Source: Phycisphaera sp.
Lineage (GTDB): Bacteria; Planctomycetota; Phycisphaerae; Phycisphaerales; Zrk34
DNA: 64,000 nucleotides
Direction of reading: 5' to 3'
Assembly (NCBI GenBank): GCA_016125285.1
Contig: WGMA01000012.1
Location: 155,923 to 219,922, forward strand
The translations under genes and the position numbers were made by a program. Shown here in pieces: positions 26,240-35,671 of this stretch (the stretch's first letter is position 1; the number at the start of each line of letters is the position of its first letter). The notes beneath the pieces were generated by a model. It was not told the origin of the DNA and did no database searches. It saw only the letters and a program-made list of their open reading frames with translations.

Positions 26240-27873
26240 GCCCCCGCAACGCCGACCCCGAACTCCGCGCCCTCGTGGACGCCGCGATCGACGGCTCGAT
26301 CTCCGACGCCGACCATGATCGCCTCGCCGAATTGCTCGACGCCGACGAGGACGCCCGCGAGTACTACACGGACATGGCGCAGATGCACGCGGCCCTGTTG
26401 TGGGAGCACGCCGAGCCGCTGGAGCAGCCGGCCGACGCGCCGCACGCGCGGGTCTACGCCGCGGATGAAGACGGCGCCTACGCCGGGCCGCACGCGACGA
26501 CGGAGCCCGTCGCGACGCTGCGACCGATGCTGCGATGGGCGATCGCCGCCGGCGTGGCGATCGTCGCGGGGCTGATGACCGCGATGCTGCTGCCGCACGG
26601 CGGCACGCACGGCACCACGCCGGGCGGCGCGCCGCAGATCGCGCGCGGCGTGAACGACGGCCGACCGATCGCCGTGCTCGCCGACGCCGAGGGCGCGGTG
26701 TGGGCGGAGGACTCGGTCGTCGACCCGCAGGCGGGCATCGGCCAGTCGCTTGCGGCCGGAACGCTGCGGCTGAAGTCCGGCGCGGCGCAGGTCGTGTTCA
26801 ACAACGGTGCGGTCGTCCGCATGTCGGGCCCGACGCAGCTGGTCATGTCGGGCCCCGATCGCTGCCGGCTGACCGGCGGGCGGATGGTCGTGCGTGTGCC
26901 GCACCGCGCCAAGGGCTTCGTGGTCGACGCGCCCAATCTCGTCGTGACCGATCTCGGCACGGCGTTCGGTGTGACCGTCGACGAGCGCGGCGCCGCGGAG
27001 GTGCACGTCTTCGAGGGCCACGTGCGGACCGACGTCATCGGTGCCGACGGACACACCGTGCGATCGATGACGCTGAGTGAAGACCACGCGGTCCGCTTCG
27101 AGGGCGGCACGAACCTCGTGCAGCGCGTCGCGGATCGCTCAGCGTTCGGCGTCACCGGCGTGCCCCCGCACCGCACCGCCTACGAGCAGACCGTCCTCGA
27201 CGACAAGCCGCTGGCCTACTGGCCGCTGACCGACCGCGCGATGTCCGACGGCACCGTCTATGACCTGTCCGGCCACGAATACCACGGCCAGACGCGCGGC
27301 ACGGTCGCGTGGTCCCGCGCCGCGCCGACCGGCCCCAGGACGCTGACCACCGGGCGTGACGGCTACGTCGAGATCGGTCGCGAAAAGGCGTTCAACCTCA
27401 CCAACGGATTCGCCGTCGAGGCGTGGGTCTGGCTCGACTACGAGATGACCTACGGACGCATCATCTCCGCCGACAGCAACGGCCCGACCGCCGGATGGGG
27501 CCTGGCGTACCAGGGTCCCAAGCGACTGACCGATGACGGCTCGATCTTCTTCACGACGTACAGCATCCTCGACTTCCGCTTCGCGGCGACCGTGCCGATG
27601 CAGAAGTGGGCGCACCTCGTGGTGGTGTTCGACGCCAACGACGACGCGCACCTCTACATCAACGGCGTGCTGAAGCAGACGATCGCGTCGGACCGTCCGG
27701 CGAAGACCGGCGACCTGAACGTGGTGATCGGCCGCATGTCGCACGGCATCCAGAACTGGTACGGCGCACTGGCGCACGTGGCGGTGTACGACCACGAGCT
27801 GGCCGCCGAGCGCGTCGCGGCGCACTACCGTACGGGCGCGCCGGACGTCAGTGGCAACGGAGGTGCGCGATGA
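26236..27873 (+). CDS. FecR-like protein with C-terminal LamG domain
   Basis: 545 residues. The N-terminal part ([20 protein letters not shown]) is the presumed cytoplasmic anti-sigma region. A membrane helix is at 101-119. The FecR domain is at about 150-290 ([36 protein letters not shown]). A LamG/concanavalin-like domain is at about 330-535 ([36 protein letters not shown]). It is the counterpart of the F5/8C protein in module 1 with a different lectin fold. It overlaps the sigma gene upstream and the prepilin gene downstream by four bases each. Confidence 0.87.
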   Translation: MSPRNADPELRALVDAAIDGSISDADHDRLAELLDADEDAREYYTDMAQMHAALLWEHAEPLEQPADAPHARVYAADEDGAYAGPHATTEPVATLRPMLRWAIAAGVAIVAGLMTAMLLPHGGTHGTTPGGAPQIARGVNDGRPIAVLADAEGAVWAEDSVVDPQAGIGQSLAAGTLRLKSGAAQVVFNNGAVVRMSGPTQLVMSGPDRCRLTGGRMVVRVPHRAKGFVVDAPNLVVTDLGTAFGVTVDERGAAEVHVFEGHVRTDVIGADGHTVRSMTLSEDHAVRFEGGTNLVQRVADRSAFGVTGVPPHRTAYEQTVLDDKPLAYWPLTDRAMSDGTVYDLSGHEYHGQTRGTVAWSRAAPTGPRTLTTGRDGYVEIGREKAFNLTNGFAVEAWVWLDYEMTYGRIISADSNGPTAGWGLAYQGPKRLTDDGSIFFTTYSILDFRFAATVPMQKWAHLVVVFDANDDAHLYINGVLKQTIASDRPAKTGDLNVVIGRMSHGIQNWYGALAHVAVYDHELAAERVAAHYRTGAPDVSGNGGAR

Positions 27874-28679
27874 GCATCGAGCCGCAGTGCACACGCAGGC
27901 CCCGCCGCCCCGTCGCGACGCGTCAGCCGCGCCGCCCGCGCGGCATCACGCTCATCGAGATGCTCGTGGTGCTGTCGATCATCGTGCTGCTCGTGGCGAT
28001 CCTGCTGCCGTCGCTGTCCAACGCCCGCGCCTACGCACGCCGCACGATGTGCCAGACCGCCATGCGTCAGCTCGGCCTGGCCAACGCGATGTACGCCCAG
28101 CAGGACCAGAACAACCAGTACGTGCCGCTCTACGTGCTCAAGCCCTACAACGAACGCTGGTTCACGAACCTGCTCTACCGCGAGATGCTCGGCAAGAACC
28201 GCGACGACAACTCGCACCTGCCGTGGAACCTGCTGTGCGCCCAGGCGCCGCTGGACAAGATCGGCGGCAAGGTCATCTACCCCGACTCGCAGACGCGGCC
28301 CGGCACGCCGGCCTACGTCGGCAACATCTACGCGTACAACCGCACGTGGCGCGGCGACCCGCAGACCGCCAACCCCAAGGCGATGAGCATCCCGCGCAAC
28401 TGGGTCGAGAACCCCGGCGACAAGTTTCAGCTCGTCGAGTCGACCGGCTGGCGCACGCACCACGGCCTGGGCAGCTACACGCAGTACTGGGACCGCTTCG
28501 GCGACTGGAACGCGCCCAACGGCACGTGGAACCGCGTCGCCTACCGGCACGACGAAGGCATGAACGTCTTCCACTTCGACGGCCACGTCACGTGGTACGC
28601 CAAGGAGGATGCCTACGCCGGGTGGGACAACGGCGACCAGCAACGCTGGAAACTCTGGAGAGACTGGTACGACTATTGA
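27870..28679 (+). CDS. Prepilin-like protein (H-X9-DG type)
   Basis: 269 residues, start overlapping the FecR-LamG stop (ATGA). A long basic leader of 25 residues ends at G25 before [13 protein letters not shown], with Glu30 at mature position 5. The C-terminal half has [19 protein letters not shown], the His and DG pair of this family. Tight coupling to the sigma/FecR genes suggests that the sensor and the envelope protein work together. Its exact role is unknown. Confidence 0.88.
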   Translation: MSIEPQCTRRPRRPVATRQPRRPRGITLIEMLVVLSIIVLLVAILLPSLSNARAYARRTMCQTAMRQLGLANAMYAQQDQNNQYVPLYVLKPYNERWFTNLLYREMLGKNRDDNSHLPWNLLCAQAPLDKIGGKVIYPDSQTRPGTPAYVGNIYAYNRTWRGDPQTANPKAMSIPRNWVENPGDKFQLVESTGWRTHHGLGSYTQYWDRFGDWNAPNGTWNRVAYRHDEGMNVFHFDGHVTWYAKEDAYAGWDNGDQQRWKLWRDWYDY

Positions 28680-28768
28680 TCGCCGCGGAGCGCGGCGTGT
28701 GACGACACGCGGCCCACGATGGGATGGGCCGATGAGCTTAGGGACACGTACGAAGACGGAGACAACCG

Positions 28769-29608
28769 ATGCCACTCAACACCACCGCGCGATCGCTGCG
28801 CGCCGACAACCGAGGCGGATTCACGATCGTCGAGCTGCTCGTGGTCGTTTCGATCATCGTGCTGCTCGTGTCGATCCTCATGCCGTGGACGAAGCGCGCC
28901 GAGGAAGTGGCGCAGAACGTCAAGTGCATGGCGCAGATGCGGCAGATCCACGTCGCGACCTTCACCGGCGCGACGGATCACTACCTGCAGTTGCCGGCGG
29001 TGTGGACGGGCGGCAGCTTCTCCGGTCCCGGCGCGTGGCAGAAGTGCTGGGTCGGCCGAGAGATCTTCCCCTCGTGGTACCAGCCGGCGCCCGCCGCGTA
29101 CGACGGCGCGCTGCTGCCCTACGTCCGCAGCGACGAGGCGATGCGCTCGCTCGTGCGCTGCCCGTCGCTGCCGATCGGTCGGTTCAGGTCCGGCGTCGGC
29201 TCCAACGGGTTCCTCGATCTGACGATGGTCCAGGCGTTCGCCGGCGCCAAGTACTCGATGCTGCCGACCACCGGACGCATCGAGAACCTCGACACCGGCG
29301 ACCAGATGGGCGGCGTGCCGATGCACCTGATCACCGAGGAGGAGCCCTCCAACGGCATCAACAGCGCGTTCGTCGATCCGGGCCACACCTCCGTCAACCG
29401 CACCGGCAGCTGGCATTTCGGTGGAGGCAATTACATCGCCGTCGACGGCAGCGCGTCGCGCCTCGAGAGGCCGAAGAACTCACCGTACGGCCCGCGTGCC
29501 GAGTATTGGTGGGGCCGGTCGCCCTCGGGCAACGACATCCGGATCTCCAACACCAACGACGGCAAGCCCGGCGGCGCGCTGCGGTACGGCTGGTGGAACG
29601 ACCAGTAA
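28769..29608 (+). CDS. Prepilin-like protein
   Basis: 279 residues. The signal GGFTIVELLVVVSII gives cleavage at G17|F18 with Glu22. The body is soluble, with WHFGGGNYIAVDGSASRL as a degenerate H-X9-DG element near the C-terminus. It is the last gene of module 2, 89 bases after the previous prepilin, and is followed by a strong terminator at 29678. Confidence 0.87.
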   Translation: MPLNTTARSLRADNRGGFTIVELLVVVSIIVLLVSILMPWTKRAEEVAQNVKCMAQMRQIHVATFTGATDHYLQLPAVWTGGSFSGPGAWQKCWVGREIFPSWYQPAPAAYDGALLPYVRSDEAMRSLVRCPSLPIGRFRSGVGSNGFLDLTMVQAFAGAKYSMLPTTGRIENLDTGDQMGGVPMHLITEEEPSNGINSAFVDPGHTSVNRTGSWHFGGGNYIAVDGSASRLERPKNSPYGPRAEYWWGRSPSGNDIRISNTNDGKPGGALRYGWWNDQ

Positions 29609-29677
29609 GGCCCCGGCGCACGTAGCAACAGGAACACACCCCCTCATTTCTGAATCGTGCCCTTGGGGGAGCTTGGA

Positions 29678-29715
29678 CCGGCCGGAACGACGCAACGTTC
29701 CGGCCGGCTTTTTTT
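29678..29715 (+). terminator. Rho-independent terminator of module 2
   Basis: A perfect 12-bp stem (29678-29689 with 29696-29707, CCGGCCGGAACG type) has a 6-base loop and is followed by seven T from 29709. It closes the sigma/FecR/prepilin operon. Confidence 0.9.
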
Positions 29716-29755
29716 CGGGATTGGGTGTGATGCGTGCCGCGGAGGGGCGCGCGGG

Positions 29756-29971
29756 TCACGCGGGGGTGCGCTCGGCGGGCAGTTCATCGAGGCCCAGGTG
29801 CTCGGCGAGCTCCCGCGCGGCGGTGTTGACGTCCGCGGCGGTCACGACGTGATGCACGCCCTCGTCGTCCACGGCCGCCATGCACACAACCCCCTCCGCG
29901 CTATCGGTTTCCACCGCATAGCCCATCGATTCAATCCGCCGCAGGATCCGTCCCGTTCGCTGGCTTTCCAT
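29756..29971 (-). CDS. Small hypothetical protein
   Basis: 71 residues (begins MESQRTGRILRRIESMGYAVE). ATG 29971 has GGGAG about 9 bases upstream. It reads as a compact alpha/beta protein with GVVCMAAVDDEGVHHVVTA and a C-terminal helix AARELAEHLGLDELP. No domain is recognised. A shorter possible gene lies just upstream on the same strand. Confidence 0.6.
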   Translation of the reverse strand: MESQRTGRILRRIESMGYAVETDSAEGVVCMAAVDDEGVHHVVTAADVNTAARELAEHLGLDELPAERTPA

Positions 29972-30029
29972 CGTCGACTCCCATCTCTCTCCACACGCAT
30001 CAGGGGCGATACGTCACGCCCTCACCACA

Positions 30030-30125
30030 TCATACGCTCGGAATCCGGCCGGGGATGCAACCGGGGTCGGCGCGCACGATGTCCCGGATATCATCGGCAG
30101 ATTCGGCGAGGAAGTTTAGCCCCAT
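30030..30125 (-). CDS. Possible 31-residue peptide
   Basis: A short frame starts with ATG 30125, with GGAGG 6 bases before it, and ends at 30030. The product (starts MGLNFLAESADDIRDIV) is polar with a helical first half. It is 58 bases upstream of the 71-residue gene on the same strand and could be a leader or small protein. The only support is the start context. Confidence 0.3.
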   Translation of the reverse strand: MGLNFLAESADDIRDIVRADPGCIPGRIPSV

Positions 30126-30279
30126 TGCCATCCTCCGCAATCTATGGACATTCGTGGCCCAAACCTTAATCTATACAGTAGTTCGCAACCGGGACCATCC
30201 ACGAACCGTAGGGTTCAGCGAACGTCCAGCTCGCCTTCGGGGGAGACTCCAACAGATAGCCGGCGAAAGGTGCCCTCAG

Positions 30280-31023
30280 ATGCCGCCCAGCGTATTGTCC
30301 GACGTTAACCACCTCCTCCGCATGCGGACGGTGGACCCGCGCGAATCGCGGGATCGCTTCGGCGCGCACGACCCGGTGGTCGGCGGCGCGGCGCCGGTCG
30401 CGTGTGACCCCGAGCTGATGGCCGCGGAAATCGCTGAGGATCTGGCGGAGATCGACACGAAGGTCGACACGCGCGAGCCCGGCGAACGGCTGTTCGAGCG
30501 CATCAGCGCGGTGATGATCGGCGGGGCGGTGCTCGTGGGTTTCTGCCCCGTGGTGATGTTCGTCGCGGCCCTGATGGCGGCCTATTACGTGGCGACGATC
30601 ACGCGGCTGCGTGACGAGGCCCTGCGGCGCGACTGGCTGTTCGGCGCCGGCGTTTCCACCGCGACCCTCGTCGCCAGCGTCGCCACGCTGCCCCTGTTCC
30701 GCGCCTTCCTCGCCAAGTTCGGCTACTACATGAACGCCGAGTCCATCTCCACGCTCGGCGTGCTGATGACCATCTGGTCGCACCTGTCGCTGGCGGTGGT
30801 CGGCGGCGTCGCGCTGTTCATCCTCGGCGTGCTCGCGCGGCGGGTGTTCGGCGGCAAGCGTCGCGCCGGACGGCCCCTGTGGAGCCCGATCGCCGGGGCC
30901 CTGGGCGTCCTGGCCCTCAACGTCCTCGTCCTGCTGACGCTTTTTGCGGCGTTCGTCGCCACTTCGAGCCCCAACTACGTGCGCCAGTTCCTGGACTCGC
31001 TCGTGCACCTGCCTCCGCAGTAA
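30280..31023 (+). CDS. Integral membrane protein, four helices
   Basis: 247 residues. ATG 30280 is chosen for GAAAGGTG 8 bases upstream and because the sequence before it does not look like protein. A cytoplasmic N-terminal part with acidic helices (about 1-80) is followed by four hydrophobic segments (about 84-108, 122-146, 160-188, 205-232). The gene at 31292 looks like a distant tandem paralogue: both have CP/NP-V/I at the first helix, a basic loop with LRDEA/LRGEA, and the phrase LPLFR/LPLFF. Function is unknown. Confidence 0.65.
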   Translation: MPPSVLSDVNHLLRMRTVDPRESRDRFGAHDPVVGGAAPVACDPELMAAEIAEDLAEIDTKVDTREPGERLFERISAVMIGGAVLVGFCPVVMFVAALMAAYYVATITRLRDEALRRDWLFGAGVSTATLVASVATLPLFRAFLAKFGYYMNAESISTLGVLMTIWSHLSLAVVGGVALFILGVLARRVFGGKRRAGRPLWSPIAGALGVLALNVLVLLTLFAAFVATSSPNYVRQFLDSLVHLPPQ

Positions 31024-31291
31024 CCCGTCACCGCCCAATCACCCCGCGGATCTCCCTCAACAACTCACGCCGCACCGGCTCCAACGCGTGCTGACACGCG
31101 CACGAGCGGTTCATTTTGATAAGCCGAAGTAATTTCCCGGATTCTTTGTGTTTTCCAAAAAAGATCGGCACGGGTATTGCAATTAATACTTGTAGTACCC
31201 ATTGGGGCGCCTATTTTTTGGGAGATTCGGCCCTGCGTACCGGTCGAACGGGTTTGCCAATCAGCAGCAGTTCTCTGAAAGGTGACCGAAG

Positions 31292-31972
31292 ATGATTCAC
31301 TCCGCATGGAAACGTCGTGTCGCGGCCCCGATGGGGCGTGACGGTTCGATTCGACCCCCGTTATCGCACGACCCGCCGGTCGATCAGCGTGATCGTCGGC
31401 AGGCGGCGGCCGCCACGGCGCAGCCGACCCCGTGCCCGCAGCGTGACAAGGGCGAGGCGATGGCGGAGTGGTCGATCCTCGCGGCGATCGGTGCGGGCAC
31501 GCTGATCGTCTTCAACCCGATCGTGATCTACCTGGCGACGGTGTCGATGATGTGGCACGGGCTCGACATGCTGCGCCTGCGCGGCGAAGCGCGGCGGGCG
31601 AAGCTCCACAAGCTGGCGTGGTCCGCGGCGGCGCTGGGCGTGTGCCTGGCGTGCCTGCCGCTGTTCTTCCTGTTCATCGGCGGGGCCAGCATGAACGTCG
31701 CGACCGCGCTGGGCTTTCTGGTCGCGGTGCTGACGATGTGGACGCACCTGACGGTCTACATGGCGTGCTTCGGCGCGGTGGTGGTGGCGGTCGACGCCGG
31801 GTGGCGCCTGTGCAGCCGCGTGCGACGCTGGTCGTGGACGCCGACACGCATGCTCCTGCAGGCGGTGGCGTTCAGCGTCTTCGGCGCGGTCGCGCTGATG
31901 GCGGTGCTGCACCTCACGGCCGGGGACTACGCGGTGGACTACATGATGTTCTCGTTGACGCAGGCGCGCTGA
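31292..31972 (+). CDS. Integral membrane protein, paralogue of the preceding gene
   Basis: 226 residues from ATG 31292, which has GAAAGGTGA upstream, the same leader as the gene at 30280. An inner ATG at 31460 with GAGG upstream is an alternative that removes a polar Pro-rich head of 56 residues. Four hydrophobic segments follow. The 268 bases before it are AT-rich and hold no recognisable gene. Function is unknown; possible relation to sensing or transport is not supported by any motif. Confidence 0.6.
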   Translation: MIHSAWKRRVAAPMGRDGSIRPPLSHDPPVDQRDRRQAAAATAQPTPCPQRDKGEAMAEWSILAAIGAGTLIVFNPIVIYLATVSMMWHGLDMLRLRGEARRAKLHKLAWSAAALGVCLACLPLFFLFIGGASMNVATALGFLVAVLTMWTHLTVYMACFGAVVVAVDAGWRLCSRVRRWSWTPTRMLLQAVAFSVFGAVALMAVLHLTAGDYAVDYMMFSLTQAR

Positions 31973-31986
31973 CCGTGCGATCGCGG

Positions 31987-32247
31987 TCAGTCGCGCGGCG
32001 CGTCTTTGGAATCGACCGGCGCGGCGTCGCGCTCGGCGGGCGCGTCGGGCGCTCGCGGCGGGGCGGCCCCGCTCGACCCGTCGTCCGCCGGCGACTCACG
32101 CCGCTCACGCTCCATCTCCTCGCGCACCTCCTGCCACCGCCGCTCCGGCGAGCAGCAGCGACGATGGCCAAGTCGAACCTTGGCGGAACCCGTCACTCGA
32201 CCGTACCAAACACGTTGTCTGATCATGTTGTGCGACGTGTTGAGCAA
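31987..32247 (-). CDS. Doubtful small hypothetical protein
   Basis: 86 residues, overlapping the 3' end of the next upstream gene by 25 bases. The middle (ERRWQEVREEMERERRESP) is a charged helix and the tail is rich in Ala, Pro and Asp. It could be the fourth gene of the thiC operon. An opposite frame of the same length exists, so this call rests on composition and direction only. Confidence 0.25.
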   Translation of the reverse strand: MLNTSHNMIRQRVWYGRVTGSAKVRLGHRRCCSPERRWQEVREEMERERRESPADDGSSGAAPPRAPDAPAERDAAPVDSKDAPRD

Positions 32248-32483
32248 TCGCTATACCGCGGTTTGAGAGCGGTGGCTATGGTCGCGGTGACAGCAATCGG
32301 AAGAAAGAGTTCTTGCGGGAACAGGTAGTCTTCGCCGGACTCGTCGATCACCCGAACGCGCCCATGCTGAGTCGCTGTCTGATCGGGCATCACCGCGTAC
32401 AGCTTGCGGGGCTCCAGAGACGCCTCATAGCCGGTATTGTTGATGCAGATCAAATATGTGGTTTTCGTGTCCGATTTGCTCAT
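32223..32483 (-). CDS. Small conserved protein, second of a thiC-linked pair
   Basis: 86 residues. The phrases YLICINNTGYEASLEPRKLYAV and RVRVIDESGEDYLFP mark a family of small proteins I have seen in many bacteria without assigned function. The fold is likely a small beta-barrel. The start overlaps the stop of the previous small gene by four bases (ATGA), so both are made together. The C-terminal 20 residues differ from the usual family end. Confidence 0.75.
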   Translation of the reverse strand: MSKSDTKTTYLICINNTGYEASLEPRKLYAVMPDQTATQHGRVRVIDESGEDYLFPQELFLPIAVTATIATALKPRYSDCSTRRTT

Positions 32484-32719
32484 GGTTGCTCGATAAGCCG
32501 CCTGATCTTGAATTCGCGCCGGCCGATACCGTGCGCCTCATACCAATGGATCTCTGCCTTCTGAATTGTACCATCGTCCAATTCAACTTTCGCGATACCT
32601 TTGCGTTTTCGCCATCGTCCGTCGCCATGAACGCGCCGCAGGCGAGCCAACTCACGGATGGCGCTACCCGTAGCAATGGTTGTAATGTCCCTTATCGCCC
32701 CGACGACCTGAAAGTCCAT
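32480..32719 (-). CDS. Small conserved protein, first of a thiC-linked pair
   Basis: 79 residues from ATG 32719. The start shares a base with the thiC stop (TGATG). The protein has a helical first half (ITTIATGSAIRELARLRRVHG) and a basic strand-rich second half (KGIAKVELDDGTIQKAEIHWY, EAHGIGRREFKIRR). The EIHWYEAHGIG phrase marks a small family often found beside the YLICINN family. The pair could be an antitoxin/toxin or a paired regulator; there is no catalytic motif to decide. Confidence 0.72.
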   Translation of the reverse strand: MDFQVVGAIRDITTIATGSAIRELARLRRVHGDGRWRKRKGIAKVELDDGTIQKAEIHWYEAHGIGRREFKIRRLIEQP

Positions 32720-34587
32720 CAGATCACCGAGTCCTGCTTGTTGATGCCGTGCGCGGGGCGCGTGTCGAGCTGCACGAGCTGTTCGTCCTGCAGCTTCTTC
32801 GCGGTGTCGGGGTCGACGTAGTCGCTGTGGCACGACGCCTTCGCTGCGCCGTCCGCCGAAGCGGACTTACCCGCAACCGCTTTCCGCGTCTTGCTCGCCA
32901 GGCGGTGGATCTCCTCGGGGCTCAGCACGCCGCGCGATTCGAGGATGCGCTTCTGCTCGTCGCTCAGCGCGTCGGTGACTTTCGGCTTGTCCCACTTCAT
33001 CGCCTCGTCCTTGCCGGACGCCCAGTCCTGGATCTCCTTGGAGATGCGGACCGAGCACCAGTCGTGGCCGCACATCGCGCAGAAGTCGGTGTCGACGTCG
33101 AGGTCTTCGTCGTGGTACGCCCGCGCGGTGTCGGGGTCGAACGACAGCTCGAAGTGCTTCTCCCAGTTCAGCGCCGCGCGGGCCTTGGTCAGTTCGTCGT
33201 CGCGGTCGCGCGTGCCGGGGATGCCCAGCGCGATGTCCGCGGCGTGCGCGGCGATCTTGTACGCGATGCAGCCCTGCTTCACGTCCTCGCGCTTCGGCAG
33301 GCCCAGGTGTTCCTTCGGCGTGACGTAGCACAGCATGCTGGCGCCGTGATACGCGGCGTTGGTCGCGCCGATGCACGAGGTGATGTGGTCGTAGCCGGGG
33401 AAGATGTCCGTGATCAGCGGGCCGAGCACGTAGAACGGCGCGCCGTGGCAGACCTTCCGCTGGAACTTCATGTTGTATTCGATCTGATCGAGCGGCACGT
33501 GGCCCGGCCCTTCGTTCATCACCTGCACGCCGCACCGCCACGCGCGCTCGGTCAGCTCGCCCTGTACGACGAGTTCCGCGAGCTGCAGGTCGTCGGACGC
33601 GTCGGCCAGCCCGCCCGGGCGGCATCCATCGCCGATGGAGAACGACACGTCGTACGCGCGCATGACGTGGCAGATCTTCTCCCACGCGGTGTACATCGGG
33701 TTCTGCCTGTTGTGCGTGAGCATCCACTTGGCGAGCAGCGAACCGCCGCGCGACACCAGGCCGATGAGCCGGTCCTTCGCGAGGTGGACGTGCTCAAGCA
33801 GCACGGCGGCGTGGATCGTGAAGTAGTCCACGCCCTGCTTCGCCTGGTGCTCGCAGGTCTCGAGGATGATCTGCTCGTCGAGGTCTTCGATCTTGCGGCC
33901 GATGATCATCGAGTAGATCGGCACGGTGCCGATGGGCACGGTGGCGTTGCGGATGATCGCTTCGCGTGTGGCGTCGAGGTCGCCGCCGGTCGACAGGTCC
34001 ATGACGGTGTCGCCGCCCCAGCGCTCGGCCCACTTGAGCTTCTCGACCTCTTCGCTCGTGTCGCTGGACACCGGCGACGCGCCCATGTTCGCGTTGATCT
34101 TCGTGAGCGACGCACGCCCGATCGCCATCGGGTCGAGGTTGTGCGCGAGGTGCACGATGTTCGCCGGGATGATCATGCGCCCGGACGCGACTTCGTCGCG
34201 CACCTGCTGCGGGGTGAGGTGCGGCTCGCGCTCGGCGACGCGCTTCATCGCGGGCGTGATCGTGCCGCGGCGCGCGTGCTCGAGCTGCGTGATCGGCTCG
34301 AAGTCGGCGGGGGGTTGCCAGTTCGCGGCCTGCGCGCGGGGGCAGTCGGCGTGCCACGTCGGCAGGTCGGTGTCCGGGCCGGTGTACCGCCAGTCGGTCG
34401 GCATGAAATCCCACGCGGTCTTGTCGGACGGCTGGGGCATGCCGGGCGTGTCGGGGCTGGAGTAGGTGCGCGGCGAGCCGACCTGCGGGGCGTTGGCGAA
34501 CGACCCGGGCGTGGTGGCGTGACCGGTGCCGGGGTTGGCGTGGCTGACGGGTCGACCGAAGCGGTCGCTGTTCGACGGAGAGATCAT
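32719..34587 (-). CDS. thiC: Phosphomethylpyrimidine synthase
   Basis: Radical SAM enzyme of thiamine synthesis that converts aminoimidazole ribotide to HMP phosphate. The C-terminal iron-sulfur motif C-x2-C-x4-C is Cys503, Cys506 and Cys511 in CAMCGHDWC. Core phrases such as [30 protein letters not shown] and [28 protein letters not shown] are intact. A tail of about 110 residues follows the cluster motif. A TPP riboswitch and terminator precede it. Two small genes are coupled downstream by a TGATG overlap. ATG 34587 follows GGAG. Confidence 0.98.
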   Translation of the reverse strand: MISPSNSDRFGRPVSHANPGTGHATTPGSFANAPQVGSPRTYSSPDTPGMPQPSDKTAWDFMPTDWRYTGPDTDLPTWHADCPRAQAANWQPPADFEPITQLEHARRGTITPAMKRVAEREPHLTPQQVRDEVASGRMIIPANIVHLAHNLDPMAIGRASLTKINANMGASPVSSDTSEEVEKLKWAERWGGDTVMDLSTGGDLDATREAIIRNATVPIGTVPIYSMIIGRKIEDLDEQIILETCEHQAKQGVDYFTIHAAVLLEHVHLAKDRLIGLVSRGGSLLAKWMLTHNRQNPMYTAWEKICHVMRAYDVSFSIGDGCRPGGLADASDDLQLAELVVQGELTERAWRCGVQVMNEGPGHVPLDQIEYNMKFQRKVCHGAPFYVLGPLITDIFPGYDHITSCIGATNAAYHGASMLCYVTPKEHLGLPKREDVKQGCIAYKIAAHAADIALGIPGTRDRDDELTKARAALNWEKHFELSFDPDTARAYHDEDLDVDTDFCAMCGHDWCSVRISKEIQDWASGKDEAMKWDKPKVTDALSDEQKRILESRGVLSPEEIHRLASKTRKAVAGKSASADGAAKASCHSDYVDPDTAKKLQDEQLVQLDTRPAHGINKQDSVI

Positions 34588-34603
34588 GGCAAGGCTCCAG
34601 CGC

Positions 34604-34631
34604 GAAAAAGAGCACGCCCCGACGGGGCGTC
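34604..34631 (-). terminator. Terminator in the thiC leader (expression platform)
   Basis: Read on the minus strand, an 8-bp GC stem (ACGCCCCG with CGGGGCGT) is followed by GCTCTTTTT. It sits between the riboswitch aptamer and the thiC start, so TPP binding probably promotes its formation and stops transcription. Confidence 0.8.
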
Positions 34632-34683
34632 GCTTAGCAGTCGGGCGGGATGCGATCGGGAATGTGACGAGCAGACCCGTGTC

Positions 34684-34805
34684 GCCTCCCTACGCAGCTC
34701 GGCCCGGCGCAACGTCCGGCGGGCCTGGCTGATCAGGTTCCAGGGTATGCTCTCAGCCCCGCGGCACACGTCGGCTTCTTTTCGACGCGGCGGGGCACCC
34801 CTGGC
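34684..34805 (-). promoter_or_regulatory. TPP riboswitch (THI element)
   Basis: On the minus strand the conserved parts occur in order: CCAGGGGTGCCCC near 34805, GGGGCTGAGAGC near 34755, CTGGAACCTGATCAG near 34740 and GCGTAGGGAGG near 34690. These match the core of the thiamine pyrophosphate aptamer, with an enlarged P3 stem (about 34764-34795) and a GC-rich P4/P5 arm. It precedes thiC, as expected. Confidence 0.95.
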
Positions 34806-34816
34806 GAACACTTCAT

Positions 34817-35596
34817 TCAGCATACCGGCGGGTCTTGGCGTTTCAACCCGTCGGCTCCGAGCCTGGCGATCAGGCCCTCCATGTCCTGCGACACGCGGTC
34901 GAACGCGTCCTCGCCCTCGGTCGGCTCGTGCTCGACGATGTACCACAGCGTGCCGTTCGCCTTGCAACGCCGGAACACCTCTTCCCACGCCACCTCGCCC
35001 GCGCCGATGATCGTGCCGTGCTGCCCGCTCCATTCCTTGAGGTGGATCGTCGTCGTGCGTCGGCCCGCGGTGTCCAGCAGCGGCAGCGGGTCCACGCCGA
35101 CCGACAGCGCGTTGGCCGTATCGAGCTGGAGGATCACGCTCGGGTCGCAGCGCTCGATCAGCGTCTGCCAGCCGCTCGGTTTGCCGCCCTCGCCGGGCAC
35201 GAAGTCGAAGTCGTGGCTGTGGTACCCGATCCGCAGGCGGAACCGCGACAGCTCCGCGGCCAGGAAGTTCAGCTGCTCGCTGAACGCCACGTAGTCGCGC
35301 CGCTCGGGCGGCAGCCACGGCACGACGAGGTAGCTGTTGCCCAGCGCCAGCGAAAACTCAACGGTCTGGTAGAGCTCGGGCCCTTCGAGGTGTTCGATCT
35401 TGATGTGGGCCCCGGCGCAGCGCAGGCCCGAGTCGTAGAGCATCTGACGCACGTCGATCGCGTCGCGGTCGCCGTACCCCGCGAACTCCACGCCGTGGTA
35501 CCCCATCTCCGCCACGCGTCGCAGCGCAGCCGGCATGTCCTTCTTGCACTGTTCGTGCAGAGAATAGAGTTGCAATGCGATGGGGATCGCGGGCAT
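34817..35596 (-). CDS. Sugar phosphate isomerase/epimerase-like TIM barrel
   Basis: 259 residues of the AP endonuclease 2/xylose isomerase-like fold. The start at 35596 is chosen because upstream in-frame sequence is encoded by an AT-rich repeat. Likely metal ligands lie in GVEFAGYG (Glu), GYHSHDFDF (His), LQLDTANAL (Asp), TIHLKEW (His) and YIVEHEP (Glu). IALQLYSLHEQCKKD at the N-terminus is typical. The substrate may be a sugar or inositol derivative. It is transcribed in the same direction as pfp, with a repeat pair in between. Confidence 0.87.
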   Translation of the reverse strand: MPAIPIALQLYSLHEQCKKDMPAALRRVAEMGYHGVEFAGYGDRDAIDVRQMLYDSGLRCAGAHIKIEHLEGPELYQTVEFSLALGNSYLVVPWLPPERRDYVAFSEQLNFLAAELSRFRLRIGYHSHDFDFVPGEGGKPSGWQTLIERCDPSVILQLDTANALSVGVDPLPLLDTAGRRTTTIHLKEWSGQHGTIIGAGEVAWEEVFRRCKANGTLWYIVEHEPTEGEDAFDRVSQDMEGLIARLGADGLKRQDPPVC

Positions 35597-35671
35597 AGCC
35601 GATATGGTAACGACCCGCCGCCCGAACGTCAGGTCGCCGGGGGGCGTCTCCGCGAGCGGGGCGGGTTGCTG

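Noticed and set aside
32006..32266. Plus-strand frame opposite the doubtful 86-residue gene
   Set aside because: Low-complexity Ser/Arg-rich product, no ribosome-binding site, and neighbours run on the other strand.
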